NCBI RefSeq assembly: GCF_014656475.1
Contig: NZ_BNCM01000001.1
Location: 186,001-250,000, forward strand
DNA length: 64,000 nucleotides
Origin: Sinomonas cellulolyticus
Lineage (GTDB): Bacteria; Actinomycetota; Actinomycetes; Actinomycetales; Micrococcaceae
Direction: 5' to 3'
The position numbers were made by a program, and so were the translations under genes. The stretch's first letter is position 1. Each line of letters starts with the position of its first letter. The notes beneath the pieces were generated by a model. That model made no database searches. It was not told the origin of the DNA and was given only the letters and a program-made list of their open reading frames with translations. Shown here piece after piece: positions 43,040 through 53,230 of the stretch.

Positions 43040-43999
43040 TCACCCCATGCTATCGGCCCCGGCGGCTGCCCCCTGACGGTCCGAGGCCCCGCGGCCCTGC
43101 TGCTCGAGGCGCTCGCGCTGGGGCACGACGACGTATTTGGGGTCCCGGGTCGAGGCTCGGCCGGCCTCGAAGACGCCGAACCGGAGCAGCGCTGAGCCGG
43201 CCGCAACCGAGAGGCCGCTCAGGGTGCTCACCAGGCGTGAGGACCGGCCGCCGAGAGCGAGGCCGACGGCTCCGCCGACGGTGAACCCCTTGGACAGCCG
43301 CAGCAGGGTACCCGCCCGCCCCTGGTGGAAGGTCTCCGCTGACAGCTTGCCGCTGCGCTCCATCGTCAGGCTCATCGCCGTCTCGACCGCCGCTCCTGCG
43401 ATGGCCATCCGGCGCGCGGGACCGCCTTCGGCCAACGGGGCGAGCGCGGCGGCGACGCCGCCCGCGGATGCCGCGGCCGAGCCGGCGAACACGAATGGCA
43501 TGACGTCATGGGCGTCGTGCCATGCCGGGACCGCGGTGTCCGAGACGAGGACGGCGGTGTAGGTCGCGACGGCCGAGCCGGTGATCCCGGCCCCGATCCC
43601 GGCGGCCTTCCCCGCGCGGGGGAAGATGCCGAGGACATTCGCCGCCGCGCTTGCGCCCGCGAGCGGCCCATAGACGGAGAGGATCCAGGAGCCCACGCTC
43701 ATGGGCGAGGTCGGCTTGGCAACGCGGAGCATGTTGACGAACCGTTCCGGGCGCCCCAAGTCGTGCACGAGGGCCACCACAGAGGCCGAGATGGCCGTGA
43801 GCGCGGTGAGCTTGGCCGCCCGTTCGAGCCGGTGCCGGCCCGTGTGCTGCGCGCCCGCGGCGAGGATCGAGGACGCACCGGCGAGGCCGCCGGCGAAGAT
43901 GTAGCCGGCGATGTCCAGGGCCTCCCACGTGGGCTCCTTGAGAACGGGGCGGCCGTAGTACGAGGTGAACTCCTCGGTCCGGCGGCGGCGCGGGCTCAC
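43040..43999 (-). CDS. nrfD: NrfD/PsrC-like membrane subunit of formate dehydrogenase (Cys operon)
   Basis: A 319-aa polytopic membrane protein that should anchor the FdhA-FdhB dimer and pass electrons to the quinone pool, in place of the cytochrome b subunit of E. coli FDH-N. The N-terminus EEFTSYYGRPVLKEP and the DLGRPERFVNMLRVAKPTSPMS segment (in part) are typical of NrfD-type anchors; about eight hydrophobic stretches are present. No heme ligands are expected. The GTG overlaps the fdhB stop as GTGA, with GGAGG upstream. It is closely related to the anchor of the Sec operon. Confidence 0.88.
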   Translation of the reverse strand: MSPRRRRTEEFTSYYGRPVLKEPTWEALDIAGYIFAGGLAGASSILAAGAQHTGRHRLERAAKLTALTAISASVVALVHDLGRPERFVNMLRVAKPTSPMSVGSWILSVYGPLAGASAAANVLGIFPRAGKAAGIGAGITGSAVATYTAVLVSDTAVPAWHDAHDVMPFVFAGSAAASAGGVAAALAPLAEGGPARRMAIAGAAVETAMSLTMERSGKLSAETFHQGRAGTLLRLSKGFTVGGAVGLALGGRSSRLVSTLSGLSVAAGSALLRFGVFEAGRASTRDPKYVVVPQRERLEQQGRGASDRQGAAAGADSMG

Positions 44000-44814
44000 T
44001 TGCGTCCTCCCCAGAACACGAGCGCCGCTCCGGCGAGCAGGCCCGCGGCGGCGCCGGCCGCGCGCTTCCACATGGCCGGCAGATCCCGCGTGGTCACGAT
44101 CGGGTCCGGCGGAAGGCCGTAGGCCTCGGGCTCGTCGAGCAGGAGGAAGAAGGCGCCGTCGCCGCCCACGCCGTTGTCCGGGTCACGGCCGTAGAGCTGG
44201 GCGTTCTCCTCGCCCCGCTCGTGCAGCTCCGCCAGGCGCGCGTCGGCCCGCTCGCGCAGCTCGTCCAGTTCGCCGAACTGGATGGACTTGGTGGGGCAGG
44301 CCTTCGCGCACGCCGGCTCCTCGCCGACCTCGAGCCGGTCGTAGCACATGGTGCACTTGAAGGCCCGGCCGTCGTCCTTGCGCTGGTCGATGACTCCGTA
44401 GGGGCAGGCGGACACGCAGTAGCCGCATCCGTTGCAGACGTCCTGCTGCACCACGACGGTTCCGTGCTCAGTCCGGAAGAGGGCTCCCGTGGGGCACACG
44501 TCGAGGCACGCCGCGTGCGTGCAGTGCTTGCAGACATCGGAGGACATGAGCCATTTGACCCCGTCGTGCCCCGAGGGGTCGGCGGCAGGGACCTGCTTCT
44601 CGATGAACGCGACGTGCCGCCAGGTGTTGGCCCCGAGCGCCGAGGTGTTGTCGAACGATTCGCCCGTGAGCTCGAGGTTCGAGTCGGCGGGGACGTGGTT
44701 CCACTCCTTGCAGGCGACCTCGCACGCCTTGCAGCCGATGCACAGGCTCGTGTCGGTGAAGAATCCCTTCCGCGGGACCCCGACCGTCGGCATCCCCAGC
44801 GATGTCACGCTCAT
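43996..44814 (-). CDS. fdhB: formate dehydrogenase iron-sulfur (beta) subunit, Cys operon
   Basis: A 272-aa ferredoxin-like electron-transfer subunit with four [4Fe-4S] clusters: CIGCKACEVAC, CKHCTHAACLDVC, CNGCGYCVSAC and CTMCYDRL...CAKAC. It carries electrons from the molybdenum site of FdhA to the membrane anchor. The C-terminus has one hydrophobic helix (AAGAAAGLLAGAALVFW), like FdnH. The ATG overlaps the fdhA stop (ATGA), and the stop overlaps the anchor start (GTGA), so the three genes are translationally coupled. Confidence 0.94.
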   Translation of the reverse strand: MSVTSLGMPTVGVPRKGFFTDTSLCIGCKACEVACKEWNHVPADSNLELTGESFDNTSALGANTWRHVAFIEKQVPAADPSGHDGVKWLMSSDVCKHCTHAACLDVCPTGALFRTEHGTVVVQQDVCNGCGYCVSACPYGVIDQRKDDGRAFKCTMCYDRLEVGEEPACAKACPTKSIQFGELDELRERADARLAELHERGEENAQLYGRDPDNGVGGDGAFFLLLDEPEAYGLPPDPIVTTRDLPAMWKRAAGAAAGLLAGAALVFWGGRK

Positions 44815-47800
44815 TTCCTGATCCCTTCCAGCCCGGTGTTCTCGTCGATCCCTGCCCGCTGCCGGTAGTCGGCGACGAGCGAGAGGAGTTCCTTCCCGCG
44901 GGGGCGCCGTCCGGGACGGATATCCACCGTGAGGGCCTTGACCTCCTGGATGTGCACGTTGGGGTCCATGACGATCGAGGAGAGCTCGTTCATCGCGTCC
45001 CCCTTGCTCAGTCCGTTGGGGCCCCAGTGGTACGGCATGCCGATCTGGTGGGCCGTGCGGCCGCCGACCGTGAGCGGCCGCATGCGGTCCGTCACGAGCA
45101 CGCGCGCCTCGATGGCTCCCCGGGCCGAGACGAGAGTGGCCCATCCCCGGTGGGTCAGTCCCCGCTCGGCGGCGAGCGCCGGGGAGACCTCGCAGAAGCT
45201 CTCCGGCTGCAGCTCCGCCAGATACGGCAGCCAGCGGGTCATGGCCCCCGCAGTGAAATGCTCCGTGAGCCGGTAGGTGGTCAGGATGTAGGGGTAGACG
45301 TCCGCCCCGGGCTCCCGCCCGCTGGGCTGGTAGCGGTTGCCCTCGCGGGGCATGACCTTCCTCAGCGGGTTGCGCTGCTGGCCGTAGAGCGGATTCTCGA
45401 ACGGCGATTCCTGCGGCTCGTAGTGCGTGGGCATCGGGCCGTCGGAGAGGCCGGCCGGGGCATACAGCCAGCCCTTGCCGTCCGCCTGCATGATGAACGG
45501 ATCGGTCCCGGCGAGCGCGTCCGGCCCGCGTGCGCCCTTCGGCGGCCGGTAGCTCGGAGGCTTGGTCGGCTCGAAGTCCGGCACGTCGCCGCCGGTCCAC
45601 TTGCCCTCATCCTCGTCCCACCAGATGAGCTTCTTGCGCTCGCTCCACGGACGCCCTTCCGGGTCCGCCGAGGCCCTGTTGTACAGCTCCCGCCGGTTCG
45701 CCGGCCACGCCCAGCCCCATTCGAGGCCTGCCGGGGTCTGCTCCTGGTGGGGCTTGCGCCGGGCCGCCTGGTTGACCCCATCCGCGCGCACGCCGCAGTA
45801 GATCCAGCAGCCGCACGTGGTGGACCCGTCGTCCTTGAGCTCCGTATAGGCCGAGAGCGGGGAGCCGTCCGGGCCAGCGCCGTTGATCTCGGCCAGCACC
45901 GCCTCGGCATCAGGCTCGTCCTGGCTTCCGGTGGTGGGGTAATCCCAGGTGAGGTCGAGGACGGGGCGATCGACGTCGTCGTCCGCTCCAGCGAGCAGGG
46001 CGCGCACCTTGTTGCCCAGATGCCAGACGAACCACAGGTCACTCCTGCGGTCCGCCGCCGGCTCGATCGCCTGGTCTCGCCACTGGAGGAGGCGGTTGGT
46101 GTTGGTGAAGCTGCCGGCCTTCTCGGTGTGCGCCGCGGCGGGGAAGAAGAACACCTCCGTGGCGATGTCCTCGGTCTTCAGCTCTCCGGTGGCGATCTCG
46201 GGGCCGTCCTTCCACCACGTGGCGCTCTCGATGAGGGAGAAGTCCCGGACCACGAGCCAGTCGAGGTTCGCCATGCCCATGCGCTGCAGATGGGTGTTCG
46301 CGGAGCCGACCGCAGGGTTTTCGCCGAAGAGGAAGTAGCCCTTGCAGGTCCCCTCGAGCTGGGCCTCGACGGTGTCGTACGTGCTGTGGCTTCCCGTGAT
46401 GCGCGGAAGGTAGTCGAAGCAGTAGTCGTTGTCTGCCGTGGCAGCGTCGCCCCACCAGGACTTGAGGAGGCTCACCATGTAGGCGCGGGAGTTGCCCCAG
46501 AAGCCTGCCTGGGGCGAATCCGCCTCGATGTACGAGTCGAGGTCGAGGTGATGCTCGGCGTGGGGGCTCGGGAGGTAGCCGGGCAGCAGGTCGTAGAGGG
46601 TTGGGATATCGCTCGAGCCCTGGATGCTCGCGTGCCCGCGCAGCGCCATGATGCCGCCCCCCGGGCGGCCGATGTTCCCCAGGAGCAGCTGCAGCACCGA
46701 GGCGGTGCGGATGTACTGCGTGCCGGTGGTGTGCTGCGTCCACCCCACCGCGTACGCGAAGGCGGTGGTCCGTTCCCTGCCCGAGTTGGCCGTGATGGTC
46801 TCCGCCACCTCGCGGAAGAGGTCCTGCGGGATCCCGCACACCTGCTCCACCATCTCAGGGGTGTAGCGGGCGTAGTGCCGCTTGAGGACCTGGAACACGC
46901 AGTGCGGGTCCTGCAGGGTCTCGTCGCGGTCCCATTCGCCCTGGACGGACGCGCCGCCCGAGCCGTGCGACTGGGCGTGGGAGGACCCACCGACCGTGCT
47001 GCCGCCTTGGAAGTCCGAATCGCGCTCGCCGGACGACGGCGCCGCGTAGCCGCCCTTGTACTGCCAGGAGTCCGTGTTGTAGGCGCGGTTCTCGGGATCG
47101 AAGCCGGAGAAGAATCCGTCGAGGTCCTCGGTGTCCTTGAAGTCCTCCGAGAGGATCGTGGCTGCGTTCGTGTAGTTGACCACGTAGTCGTGGAAGTAGG
47201 CGTCATGCCCGAGGACCCAGTTGATGAGGCCTCCGAGGAAGGCAATGTCGCTTCCCGCCCGCAGCGGCACGAACGTGTCGGCCATGGCGCTCGTCCGGGA
47301 GAACCTCGGGTCGACGTGGATGATCTTGGCCCCGCGCTCCTTGGCCTCCATGACCCACTGGAAGCCGACGGGGTGGGCCTCGGCGAAGTTGGACCCCTGG
47401 ATGATGATGCAGTCGGCGTTCTGCAGGTCCTGCAGGTACGTGGTCGATCCGCCGCGTCCGAAGCTCGTCCCGAGTGCGGCGACCGTGGAGCTGTGGCAGA
47501 CCCGGGCCTGGTTCTCGACCTGGACGATGCCCATGGCCGTGAACAGCTTCTTGATGAGGTAGTTCTCCTCGTTGTCCAGCGTGGCCCCGCCGAGGCTCGC
47601 GATGCCGAGCGTGCGCCGCGTCCGCCTGTCCTTGGCCTCCCACTCCCAGGTCTCGCGCCGGGTGTCGACCATGCGCTGGGCCACCATGTCCATCGCCGTG
47701 TCGAGGTCGAGGCGCTCCCACTCGGTCCCGTGCGGTCGGCGGTAGAGGACGTAGAGCTCGCGGGAGTCCCCCGTGGTGAGCTGGAGGGAGGCCGATCCCT

Positions 47801-48053
47801 TCGGGCAGAGCCGTCCCCGGCTGATCGGCGAGTCAGGGTTGCCCTCGATCTGGATGACCTTCTCGTCCTTGACGTACACCTTCTGCGCACACCCCACCGC
47901 ACAGAAGGGGCAGACCGAGTCGACTACCCGGTCTGCCGTATCAGTGCGCGCCCTGAGGTTCTCGGTGGCGCGGGATTTCGCCGCGTGGTGCCTGCCTGTC
48001 GGATCGTGCTCCAGCATCTGGCGCAGTACCGGCCAGCCGAGCGGACTTGCCAT
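44811..48053 (-). CDS. fdhA: formate dehydrogenase alpha subunit, cysteine form
   Basis: Molybdopterin (bis-MGD) oxidoreductase of 1080 aa that oxidises formate to CO2. The N-terminal [4Fe-4S] cluster is bound by Cys48, Cys51, Cys55 and Cys83. The catalytic position is Cys186 in ENQARVCHSS, where the Sec paralogue at 57.9-61.2 kb has UGA. No Tat signal peptide is visible, so the active site is probably cytoplasmic. Differences from the paralogue are spread along the chain, indicating old duplication. The ATG has GGAGGA 7 nt upstream. It heads the fdhA-fdhB-nrfD operon and lies downstream of recQ with a 102-bp gap. Confidence 0.95.
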   Translation of the reverse strand: MASPLGWPVLRQMLEHDPTGRHHAAKSRATENLRARTDTADRVVDSVCPFCAVGCAQKVYVKDEKVIQIEGNPDSPISRGRLCPKGSASLQLTTGDSRELYVLYRRPHGTEWERLDLDTAMDMVAQRMVDTRRETWEWEAKDRRTRRTLGIASLGGATLDNEENYLIKKLFTAMGIVQVENQARVCHSSTVAALGTSFGRGGSTTYLQDLQNADCIIIQGSNFAEAHPVGFQWVMEAKERGAKIIHVDPRFSRTSAMADTFVPLRAGSDIAFLGGLINWVLGHDAYFHDYVVNYTNAATILSEDFKDTEDLDGFFSGFDPENRAYNTDSWQYKGGYAAPSSGERDSDFQGGSTVGGSSHAQSHGSGGASVQGEWDRDETLQDPHCVFQVLKRHYARYTPEMVEQVCGIPQDLFREVAETITANSGRERTTAFAYAVGWTQHTTGTQYIRTASVLQLLLGNIGRPGGGIMALRGHASIQGSSDIPTLYDLLPGYLPSPHAEHHLDLDSYIEADSPQAGFWGNSRAYMVSLLKSWWGDAATADNDYCFDYLPRITGSHSTYDTVEAQLEGTCKGYFLFGENPAVGSANTHLQRMGMANLDWLVVRDFSLIESATWWKDGPEIATGELKTEDIATEVFFFPAAAHTEKAGSFTNTNRLLQWRDQAIEPAADRRSDLWFVWHLGNKVRALLAGADDDVDRPVLDLTWDYPTTGSQDEPDAEAVLAEINGAGPDGSPLSAYTELKDDGSTTCGCWIYCGVRADGVNQAARRKPHQEQTPAGLEWGWAWPANRRELYNRASADPEGRPWSERKKLIWWDEDEGKWTGGDVPDFEPTKPPSYRPPKGARGPDALAGTDPFIMQADGKGWLYAPAGLSDGPMPTHYEPQESPFENPLYGQQRNPLRKVMPREGNRYQPSGREPGADVYPYILTTYRLTEHFTAGAMTRWLPYLAELQPESFCEVSPALAAERGLTHRGWATLVSARGAIEARVLVTDRMRPLTVGGRTAHQIGMPYHWGPNGLSKGDAMNELSSIVMDPNVHIQEVKALTVDIRPGRRPRGKELLSLVADYRQRAGIDENTGLEGIRK

Positions 48054-48086
48054 GGGACACTCCTCCCAGTCTCATTTCCGCCGCTG

Positions 48087-48102
48087 CGTGACCTGCACCA
48101 CA
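48087..48102. promoter_or_regulatory. weak CRP/Fnr-type palindrome upstream of fdhA (Cys)
   Basis: On the minus strand TGTGGTGCAGGTCACG resembles TGTGA-N6-TCACA with two mismatches. It lies in the leader between the -10 element and fdhA, a position that would favour repression; it may be chance. Confidence 0.2.
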
Positions 48103-48115
48103 GCGCACGGGAGCC

Positions 48116-48121
48116 ATCCTA
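48116..48121 (-). promoter_or_regulatory. -10 hexamer of fdhA (Cys operon)
   Basis: TAGGAT on the minus strand, giving a leader of roughly 55 nt with a normal ribosome binding site. Confidence 0.35.
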
Positions 48122-48155
48122 GCCCTGCACTCCCGATGCCCGGCCAGAGCCCGAG

Positions 48156-49817
48156 TCAATCTTCCGCACCGTCCCGCACGAGCAGGCCCTCGCTGTCCGC
48201 AATGGCAGACAGGGCGAGCTCCCGGTAGCCCACCGAGTCGAACAGCACCGTGATCCGGTCCGGTTCCACTCCCATGACCAGGCCCGGACCCCAGTCGCGA
48301 TGACGTACCGGGTCCTGCATCGACCATCCGTGCGGCGTCGCGTCCTCGCGCTCCAAGGCCTGCTCGCGGCTGCCTGCCTCTTCACAGCGGTCGCAGTTGC
48401 CGCACCACGGAGGCGCCTCCTCGCCGAAGTAGTTCAGGAGCCACTGCCGGCGGCACAGCTCGGTCTCCGCGTACCCACGGGCCATCTCCACGCGCGAGGC
48501 GTCCACCCGCCGTCGTGCCTCCTCTTCCTTCGCGGCGCGCCCGACGGCGTCGGCACGCCCCGCGCCGTGGGCCGCCTGGAAGCCCCGACGGCCCGCGCGG
48601 ACCGACCCGCTCGCCTCGAGGAGGGCGAGCGCACGGGCCTGGGCCCGGGCGCTCAGTCCCGTCTCGCCGCGGAGGGCAGCGGGACGCACGGGTCCCGCTG
48701 CGCTCACGGCCTCGAAGACGGCGGCCAGCTGCTCCTCGGGTACCGATCCCCCCGCGAAGAAGCGCTGGAGGCCGAGGTCCTCTGACCGGTAGTGGAGGAC
48801 GGCGAGCGCCGGGTCCCCGTCGCGCCCGGCCCGGCCGATCTCCTGGTAGTAGCTGTCGAGGGAGTCGGGGATGTGCGCGTGGACCACGAGCCGCACGTCC
48901 GGCTTGTCGATTCCCATGCCGAAGGCGGTCGTGGCCACGACGACGTCGAGCTCGTTGGCGAGGAAGCGCGCGTGGACATCGGACCGTTCTGATGCCCTGC
49001 GGCCTGCGTGGTAGGCCGCGGCACGCAGCCCACGCTCCGTGAGGGCATCCGCGTAGTCCTCGGTTGCCCGGCGCGTGGCGGTGTATACGAGCGCAGGGCC
49101 TCCGAGCTCGGCGACCTCGTCCAGGACGGCGGCACGCTTCTCGGCCTCGGCCGCGTGCCGCGCGACGCGGAGGGCGAGATTGGGCCGGTCGAAGCTCTGC
49201 ACCACCACGAGCGGGTCCACCAGGCCGAGCCGCTCGACGATCTCCGCCCGCGTGTGCGGGGACGCGGTGGCCGTGAGGGCCACGGTCGTCGGGTGGCCGA
49301 GCCGGTCCACCACTCCCCCGAGGACGAGGTAGTCGGGGCGGAAGTCGTGTCCCCACGCCGAGATGCAGTGGGCCTCGTCCACGACGAAGAGGGACGGCCG
49401 CAGTCCTGGGAGCCGGGAGATGACGTCCTCACGGACGAGCTGCTCGGGAGCGAGGAACACGAACGTGGCGTCCCCGTCCTCGAGGGCCTGCCAGGCGCGA
49501 CGTTCTGCCCGGGCCCCGACCGACGAGTTCAGCGCGACTGCCCGCCCTGGTCCGAGGATCCCGTTGAGCGCGTCCACCTGGTCGCGCTGGAGGGCGATGA
49601 GGGGGCTGACGACGACGGTGACCCCGCCCAGCGCCGCCCCCAGGACTTGGTACACCGCCGACTTGCCGTGCCCGGTGGGCATCACCGCCAGCACGTCGCG
49701 GCCAGCGGCGGCGGCCTGGACGGCCTCGAACTGGCCCTCGCGCCACTCGTCGAATCCGAAGCGCTCGACCGCAATCCGGCGGAGCTCATCCTCAGGGGGA
49801 GACTGGATCTGTGTCAT
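48156..49817 (-). CDS. RecQ family ATP-dependent DNA helicase
   Basis: A 3'-5' superfamily 2 helicase of 553 aa. Motif I is [12 protein letters not shown], motif [11 protein letters not shown] (DEAH), motif III ALTATAS, and the aromatic-rich loop is [11 protein letters not shown]. Motif VI is [10 protein letters not shown]. The zinc-binding region near the C-terminus is present ([19 protein letters not shown]), followed by a ~65-residue tail; the HRDC domain of long RecQ proteins is absent. The ATG is preceded by GAAGGGG; a longer frame covers unrelated sequence. It separates the formate dehydrogenase operon from the divergent bioMN genes. Confidence 0.93.
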   Translation of the reverse strand: MTQIQSPPEDELRRIAVERFGFDEWREGQFEAVQAAAAGRDVLAVMPTGHGKSAVYQVLGAALGGVTVVVSPLIALQRDQVDALNGILGPGRAVALNSSVGARAERRAWQALEDGDATFVFLAPEQLVREDVISRLPGLRPSLFVVDEAHCISAWGHDFRPDYLVLGGVVDRLGHPTTVALTATASPHTRAEIVERLGLVDPLVVVQSFDRPNLALRVARHAAEAEKRAAVLDEVAELGGPALVYTATRRATEDYADALTERGLRAAAYHAGRRASERSDVHARFLANELDVVVATTAFGMGIDKPDVRLVVHAHIPDSLDSYYQEIGRAGRDGDPALAVLHYRSEDLGLQRFFAGGSVPEEQLAAVFEAVSAAGPVRPAALRGETGLSARAQARALALLEASGSVRAGRRGFQAAHGAGRADAVGRAAKEEEARRRVDASRVEMARGYAETELCRRQWLLNYFGEEAPPWCGNCDRCEEAGSREQALEREDATPHGWSMQDPVRHRDWGPGLVMGVEPDRITVLFDSVGYRELALSAIADSEGLLVRDGAED

Positions 49818-49992
49818 CGCCCCTTCGCCTACCCGCCGCCTCCCCAGGGGAAACGCCGGTCGGTGCGGGACGCTGTTGTCGGCGGCCGCCAACTGTGGCC
49901 GGGCTGCCTGGTGGGGCGCCGACAAAATAGAGCCCGTGCACGGTGCGTAGCCTGTCAGGGAGACCGCTAGAGGCGGCAGCAGAGGAGGAACC

Positions 49993-50772
49993 ATGGCACG
50001 CATCGAGATCGACGGCGTGTCCGTCGCCGTCCCCGTCGACGAACCCGTGGGCGGTTCTGCGGCGCCGGCCTCGAAGGTGCTGCTCGATCGCCTCGGCGCG
50101 TCGCTCACCGAGCCGCGCATCGCCGTCGTGGGCGCCAACGGATCCGGGAAGTCCACGCTCCTGCGGCTGCTCAACGGGCTCGTAGAGCCCTCGTCGGGCA
50201 GCGTCCGGATCGACGGTCTGGACACGGTGCGCGATGGGCGCGCGGTGCGCCGGCGCGTCGGGTTCGTGTTCACGGATCCGCTCTCCCAGCTGGTCATGCC
50301 GACAGGACGTGAGGACGTAGAGCTCTCCCTGCGCCGCACGCACCGGGACCGGGCGGAGCGGGCAGCCGCTGCCCAGGCGGTCCTCGACAGGTTCGGCCTG
50401 GGGGCGCTCGCCGACCAGAGCGTGTACGAGCTCTCCGGCGGTGAGCGGCAGCTCATGGCGCTCGCGGCCGTGCTCGCCGTCGGGCCCGAGGTCCTCGTCC
50501 TCGACGAGCCGTCCACCCTCCTCGACCTGCGCAACCGCGAGCTCCTGCGCCGCACCCTCGCGGGACTCGACCAGCAGGTCATCCTGTCCACCCACGACCT
50601 CGAGCTCGCGCTCGACGCGGACCGGGTCCTCGTCATCGAGGGCGGCCGGATCGCGTACGACGGCACGCCGTCGGAGTCGGTCGCCTTCTACCGCGCCCTG
50701 TGCGCCGCGCCGGTCGGAACCCTACGCCAGCTCGGGACCGCACGCCAGCGCACGACGGCGGGCGGCTGCTGA
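49993..50772 (+). CDS. bioM: energy-coupling factor ABC ATPase (BioM-like)
   Basis: A 259-aa ECF-type ABC ATPase, similar to BioM/CbiO, that powers vitamin uptake. Walker [10 protein letters not shown] is at about residues 48-56, the Q-loop is [11 protein letters not shown] (typical of ECF ATPases), the signature is [11 protein letters not shown], Walker B is [12 protein letters not shown] and the H-loop STHDLE. The ATG has AGAGGAGGA upstream. The next gene (EcfT) starts on its stop codon. The substrate-specific S component, normally BioY for this subtype, is not encoded beside it. Confidence 0.88.
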   Translation: MARIEIDGVSVAVPVDEPVGGSAAPASKVLLDRLGASLTEPRIAVVGANGSGKSTLLRLLNGLVEPSSGSVRIDGLDTVRDGRAVRRRVGFVFTDPLSQLVMPTGREDVELSLRRTHRDRAERAAAAQAVLDRFGLGALADQSVYELSGGERQLMALAAVLAVGPEVLVLDEPSTLLDLRNRELLRRTLAGLDQQVILSTHDLELALDADRVLVIEGGRIAYDGTPSESVAFYRALCAAPVGTLRQLGTARQRTTAGGC

Positions 50773-51395
50773 TGCGCGGCCGCGCGGCCGGAGGTCTGCT
50801 CGCCGGCTATGTGCCGGGCGATTCGTGGCTGCACCGGAGGCCCTTGGCCGCGAAGTTCCTCGGGGCCGTGGCGGGGGGCGCTGCGAGCTTCGTGCTCCTT
50901 GACTGGCGGGTGTCCGTGGGCGTTCTGGGCCTCGCGGTGGCGGCGTGGCTCTCGGCGCGGCTCGGGCTGCGGCGCCTCATCGCGTCCTGGAAGCTCGTGC
51001 TGCCGATCGCGCTCGTCCTCTTCGCGTTCCAGTGGTGGCAGCAGGGGCCCGAGACGGCGACCCGGATCGTCGCGAATCTCCTGCTGTGCTTCGTCGCTGC
51101 CGGGATCCTCACGGCGACCGTGCCGCTCGAGCGCCTGCTCGACGCCGTCGCCTCCCTCGCGCGCCCGTTCCGGCGTTTCGGGGCGGACCCGGAGCGGTTC
51201 GCGCTCGCCATCGCGATCATGCTGCGGAGCATTCCGGTGCTCGCCGGGGCCTTCGCCGACGTCGGCGATGCGGCCCGCGCGCGCGGGCTCGAGCGGAGCG
51301 TGCGGGCCCGGACCGTCCCGGTGGTGCTCTCGGCCGTGGCCTATGCGCGGCGCACGGGAGACGCCCTCGCGGCAAGGGGCCTCGGCGACGACTGA
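50772..51395 (+). CDS. bioN: energy-coupling factor transporter transmembrane protein (BioN/EcfT)
   Basis: A 207-aa membrane T-component with about five helices that links the ATPase to the S component. The two short Ala-Arg-Gly signatures that contact the ATPases are visible as ARARGLERS and LAARGLGDD. The compact size fits BioN rather than the longer CbiQ/EcfT. It starts on the bioM stop (TGATG), indicating strict coupling, and ends 34 bp from the convergent selB. Biotin as substrate is inferred from subfamily resemblance only. Confidence 0.85.
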   Translation: MRGRAAGGLLAGYVPGDSWLHRRPLAAKFLGAVAGGAASFVLLDWRVSVGVLGLAVAAWLSARLGLRRLIASWKLVLPIALVLFAFQWWQQGPETATRIVANLLLCFVAAGILTATVPLERLLDAVASLARPFRRFGADPERFALAIAIMLRSIPVLAGAFADVGDAARARGLERSVRARTVPVVLSAVAYARRTGDALAARGLGDD

Positions 51396-51429
51396 CGCCT
51401 CAGGCCGCGCCGACCGTCAGGCAGAGGGT

Positions 51430-53226
51430 CTAGCGCACCACCGTCCGGTGGCCGGCGTCCAGCCGATGGGTCCATCCACGCGAGTCGAGGTGTTCGAGCA
51501 GCGGGATGGCGACCCGGCGGGTGGTGCCGAGCGACTGGCGTGCCTGGCTCGTGGTGAACGGCTGCTCGAGGCCGGCCAGGATGCGCATCGCGAGAGCCGG
51601 CGCACTCGGGAGGAGCACGACCCCGTCGCGCAGCCGCAGCACGCGCCCCACCCGTTCGGCGGCGGCCAGCTCCCGGGCCCCGAGGCGCAGCGCTGCCAGC
51701 TCGTCGGCCTCGGGCGCTTGGAAGGGAGAGGCCGTGAGCCGTCGCTCCAGCTCCGCAATCGCGGACTCGGCGGCTCCGAGACTGCCGTGGGCGCCAGGGA
51801 GCCGGATGTGGCCGCCCTCCTGGTCCAGGCCTGCGCCGCGGACGACGTGCGCCACGAGGCGTTTATCCGGGAGCGCGAGCAGGTCCCGGACGGCCCCCAT
51901 CGACAGGCCCGGCGCCAAGGGGTCCCGCTCCGCGAGGGCCTCGAGTGCGGCGCGCAGCCGCTGCTGCCACGCCTCGAGGACAGGAGCGTGCACCCACCAC
52001 TCTCCCAGCACCCTGACGCCTTGGGGCGGGGCGGGATCCTTGCCGGCGACGAGCCCCAATCGCCTCAGATGCTGCTCCTGGACCGCACCACGGGAGGCCA
52101 CTTCGCCCGCGACGTCGCCTGCGGGGTCCATGGAGGCCAGGCGTTCCGCCCAGCGGGCGCCGTCTCCGCGCCGTCGTAGGACCGGCGGATCGGCGTCGAG
52201 GACCCGTGCCCCGCCCAGGACGGACCGGCTCCCCGGGTCCCGCAGCACGAGACGGTCTCCGAGGACGAGGGGCAGGTGACGCTCGAGGACAAGTCGCGCA
52301 TGGTCGGTGCCGAAGGGACGCAGCCGCGCCGCGACGGAGGCTGTGCCGACGTGCACGACGATACGCTCCGGGACCTCGGTGTACAGGGCGCCGGTGGTCC
52401 TGCGGATGCCGAGCAGGCCCGTGGACGGCCAGGCATCGGGCGTGACGAGGGCGTCCCCACGGCGGACGTCGGCGGCTGGGACGTCACGGAGATTCAGGGC
52501 TACCCGGCTGACCGGTCCCACTGACGGGTACGCGGAGTCACGGCTTTCCAGGCCACGGACCGCCACGCGCCGGGGATCGCCGTGCCCGACCAGCTGGAGC
52601 ACGTCACCCTGCACGAGGGTTCCGGCACCGAGCGTGCCGGTCACCACCGTTCCCGAGCCGGTGATGGTGAACGACCGGTCTACCCAGAGCCGCACCCGGC
52701 CGGAGGTGATGGGATCCGGCACGCCGGCCAGGACGGCGTCGAGCGTGTCGCGGAATTCCGCCAGGCCGGTGCCTTCGGTGGCGGACACGGCAACGGCGGG
52801 CGCGTCGCGCAGGCCCGTCCCGGCCAGCTCCCTGCGGGCCTGGGCGAGCACCTCGGCCACCCGCTGGGCGGACGCCCGGTCGGCTCGGCTGAGCACCACG
52901 ACGCCGTGCTCGATGCCCAACGCGGCGACCGCGTCGCGGTGGTCGCCGGACTGTGCCTGCCACCCCTCGTCGGCGGCGACGACGAAGCAGACGACGGGGG
53001 CCGGTCCGATTCCCGCGAGCATGTTGCCGAGGAAGCGCTCGTGGCCCGGAACGTCGACGAAGGCGACCTCCTGCCCGGACGCCAGCGTGGTCCAGGCGTA
53101 GCCCAGGTCGATGGTGAGGCCGCGGCGCCGTTCCTCCTCCCACCGGTCGGGCTCCATGCCGGTCAGGGCGCGCACGAGCGTGCTCTTGCCGGAATCGACG
53201 TGCCCGGCGGTTGCCACGACGTGCAT
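51430..53226 (-). CDS. selB: selenocysteine-specific translation elongation factor SelB
   Basis: A 598-aa GTPase that delivers Sec-tRNA to UGA codons followed by a SECIS hairpin. The N-terminal EF-Tu-like part has GHVDSGKST (residues 8-16) and DVPGHE; the guanine-specificity motif is LSRAD, a relaxed form of NKxD. After the beta-barrel domains II-III, the C-terminal ~220 residues are winged-helix repeats; the last, with TTRRVAIPLLEHLDSRGWT, corresponds to the SECIS-binding domain. The start MHVVATAGHVDSGKST fits the family. It follows selA with a 4-bp gap. Its client, a UGA-containing fdhA, lies 7 kb away. Confidence 0.95.
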   Translation of the reverse strand: MHVVATAGHVDSGKSTLVRALTGMEPDRWEEERRRGLTIDLGYAWTTLASGQEVAFVDVPGHERFLGNMLAGIGPAPVVCFVVAADEGWQAQSGDHRDAVAALGIEHGVVVLSRADRASAQRVAEVLAQARRELAGTGLRDAPAVAVSATEGTGLAEFRDTLDAVLAGVPDPITSGRVRLWVDRSFTITGSGTVVTGTLGAGTLVQGDVLQLVGHGDPRRVAVRGLESRDSAYPSVGPVSRVALNLRDVPAADVRRGDALVTPDAWPSTGLLGIRRTTGALYTEVPERIVVHVGTASVAARLRPFGTDHARLVLERHLPLVLGDRLVLRDPGSRSVLGGARVLDADPPVLRRRGDGARWAERLASMDPAGDVAGEVASRGAVQEQHLRRLGLVAGKDPAPPQGVRVLGEWWVHAPVLEAWQQRLRAALEALAERDPLAPGLSMGAVRDLLALPDKRLVAHVVRGAGLDQEGGHIRLPGAHGSLGAAESAIAELERRLTASPFQAPEADELAALRLGARELAAAERVGRVLRLRDGVVLLPSAPALAMRILAGLEQPFTTSQARQSLGTTRRVAIPLLEHLDSRGWTHRLDAGHRTVVR

Positions 53227-53230
53227 CGCC

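Noticed and set aside
44802..48122. 1106-aa open frame antisense to the Cys formate dehydrogenase
   Set aside because: It is a shadow frame typical of high-GC DNA, with no recognisable domain and full overlap with a well-supported gene; similar antisense frames over the ATP-grasp operon and Sec-fdh operon were rejected for the same reason.
51911..51925. Extra copy of the 15-bp repeat core inside selB
   Set aside because: Only GGGGTCCCG plus CTCC matches; it is isolated, lacks 22-bp periodicity and is explainable by GC-rich coding sequence.
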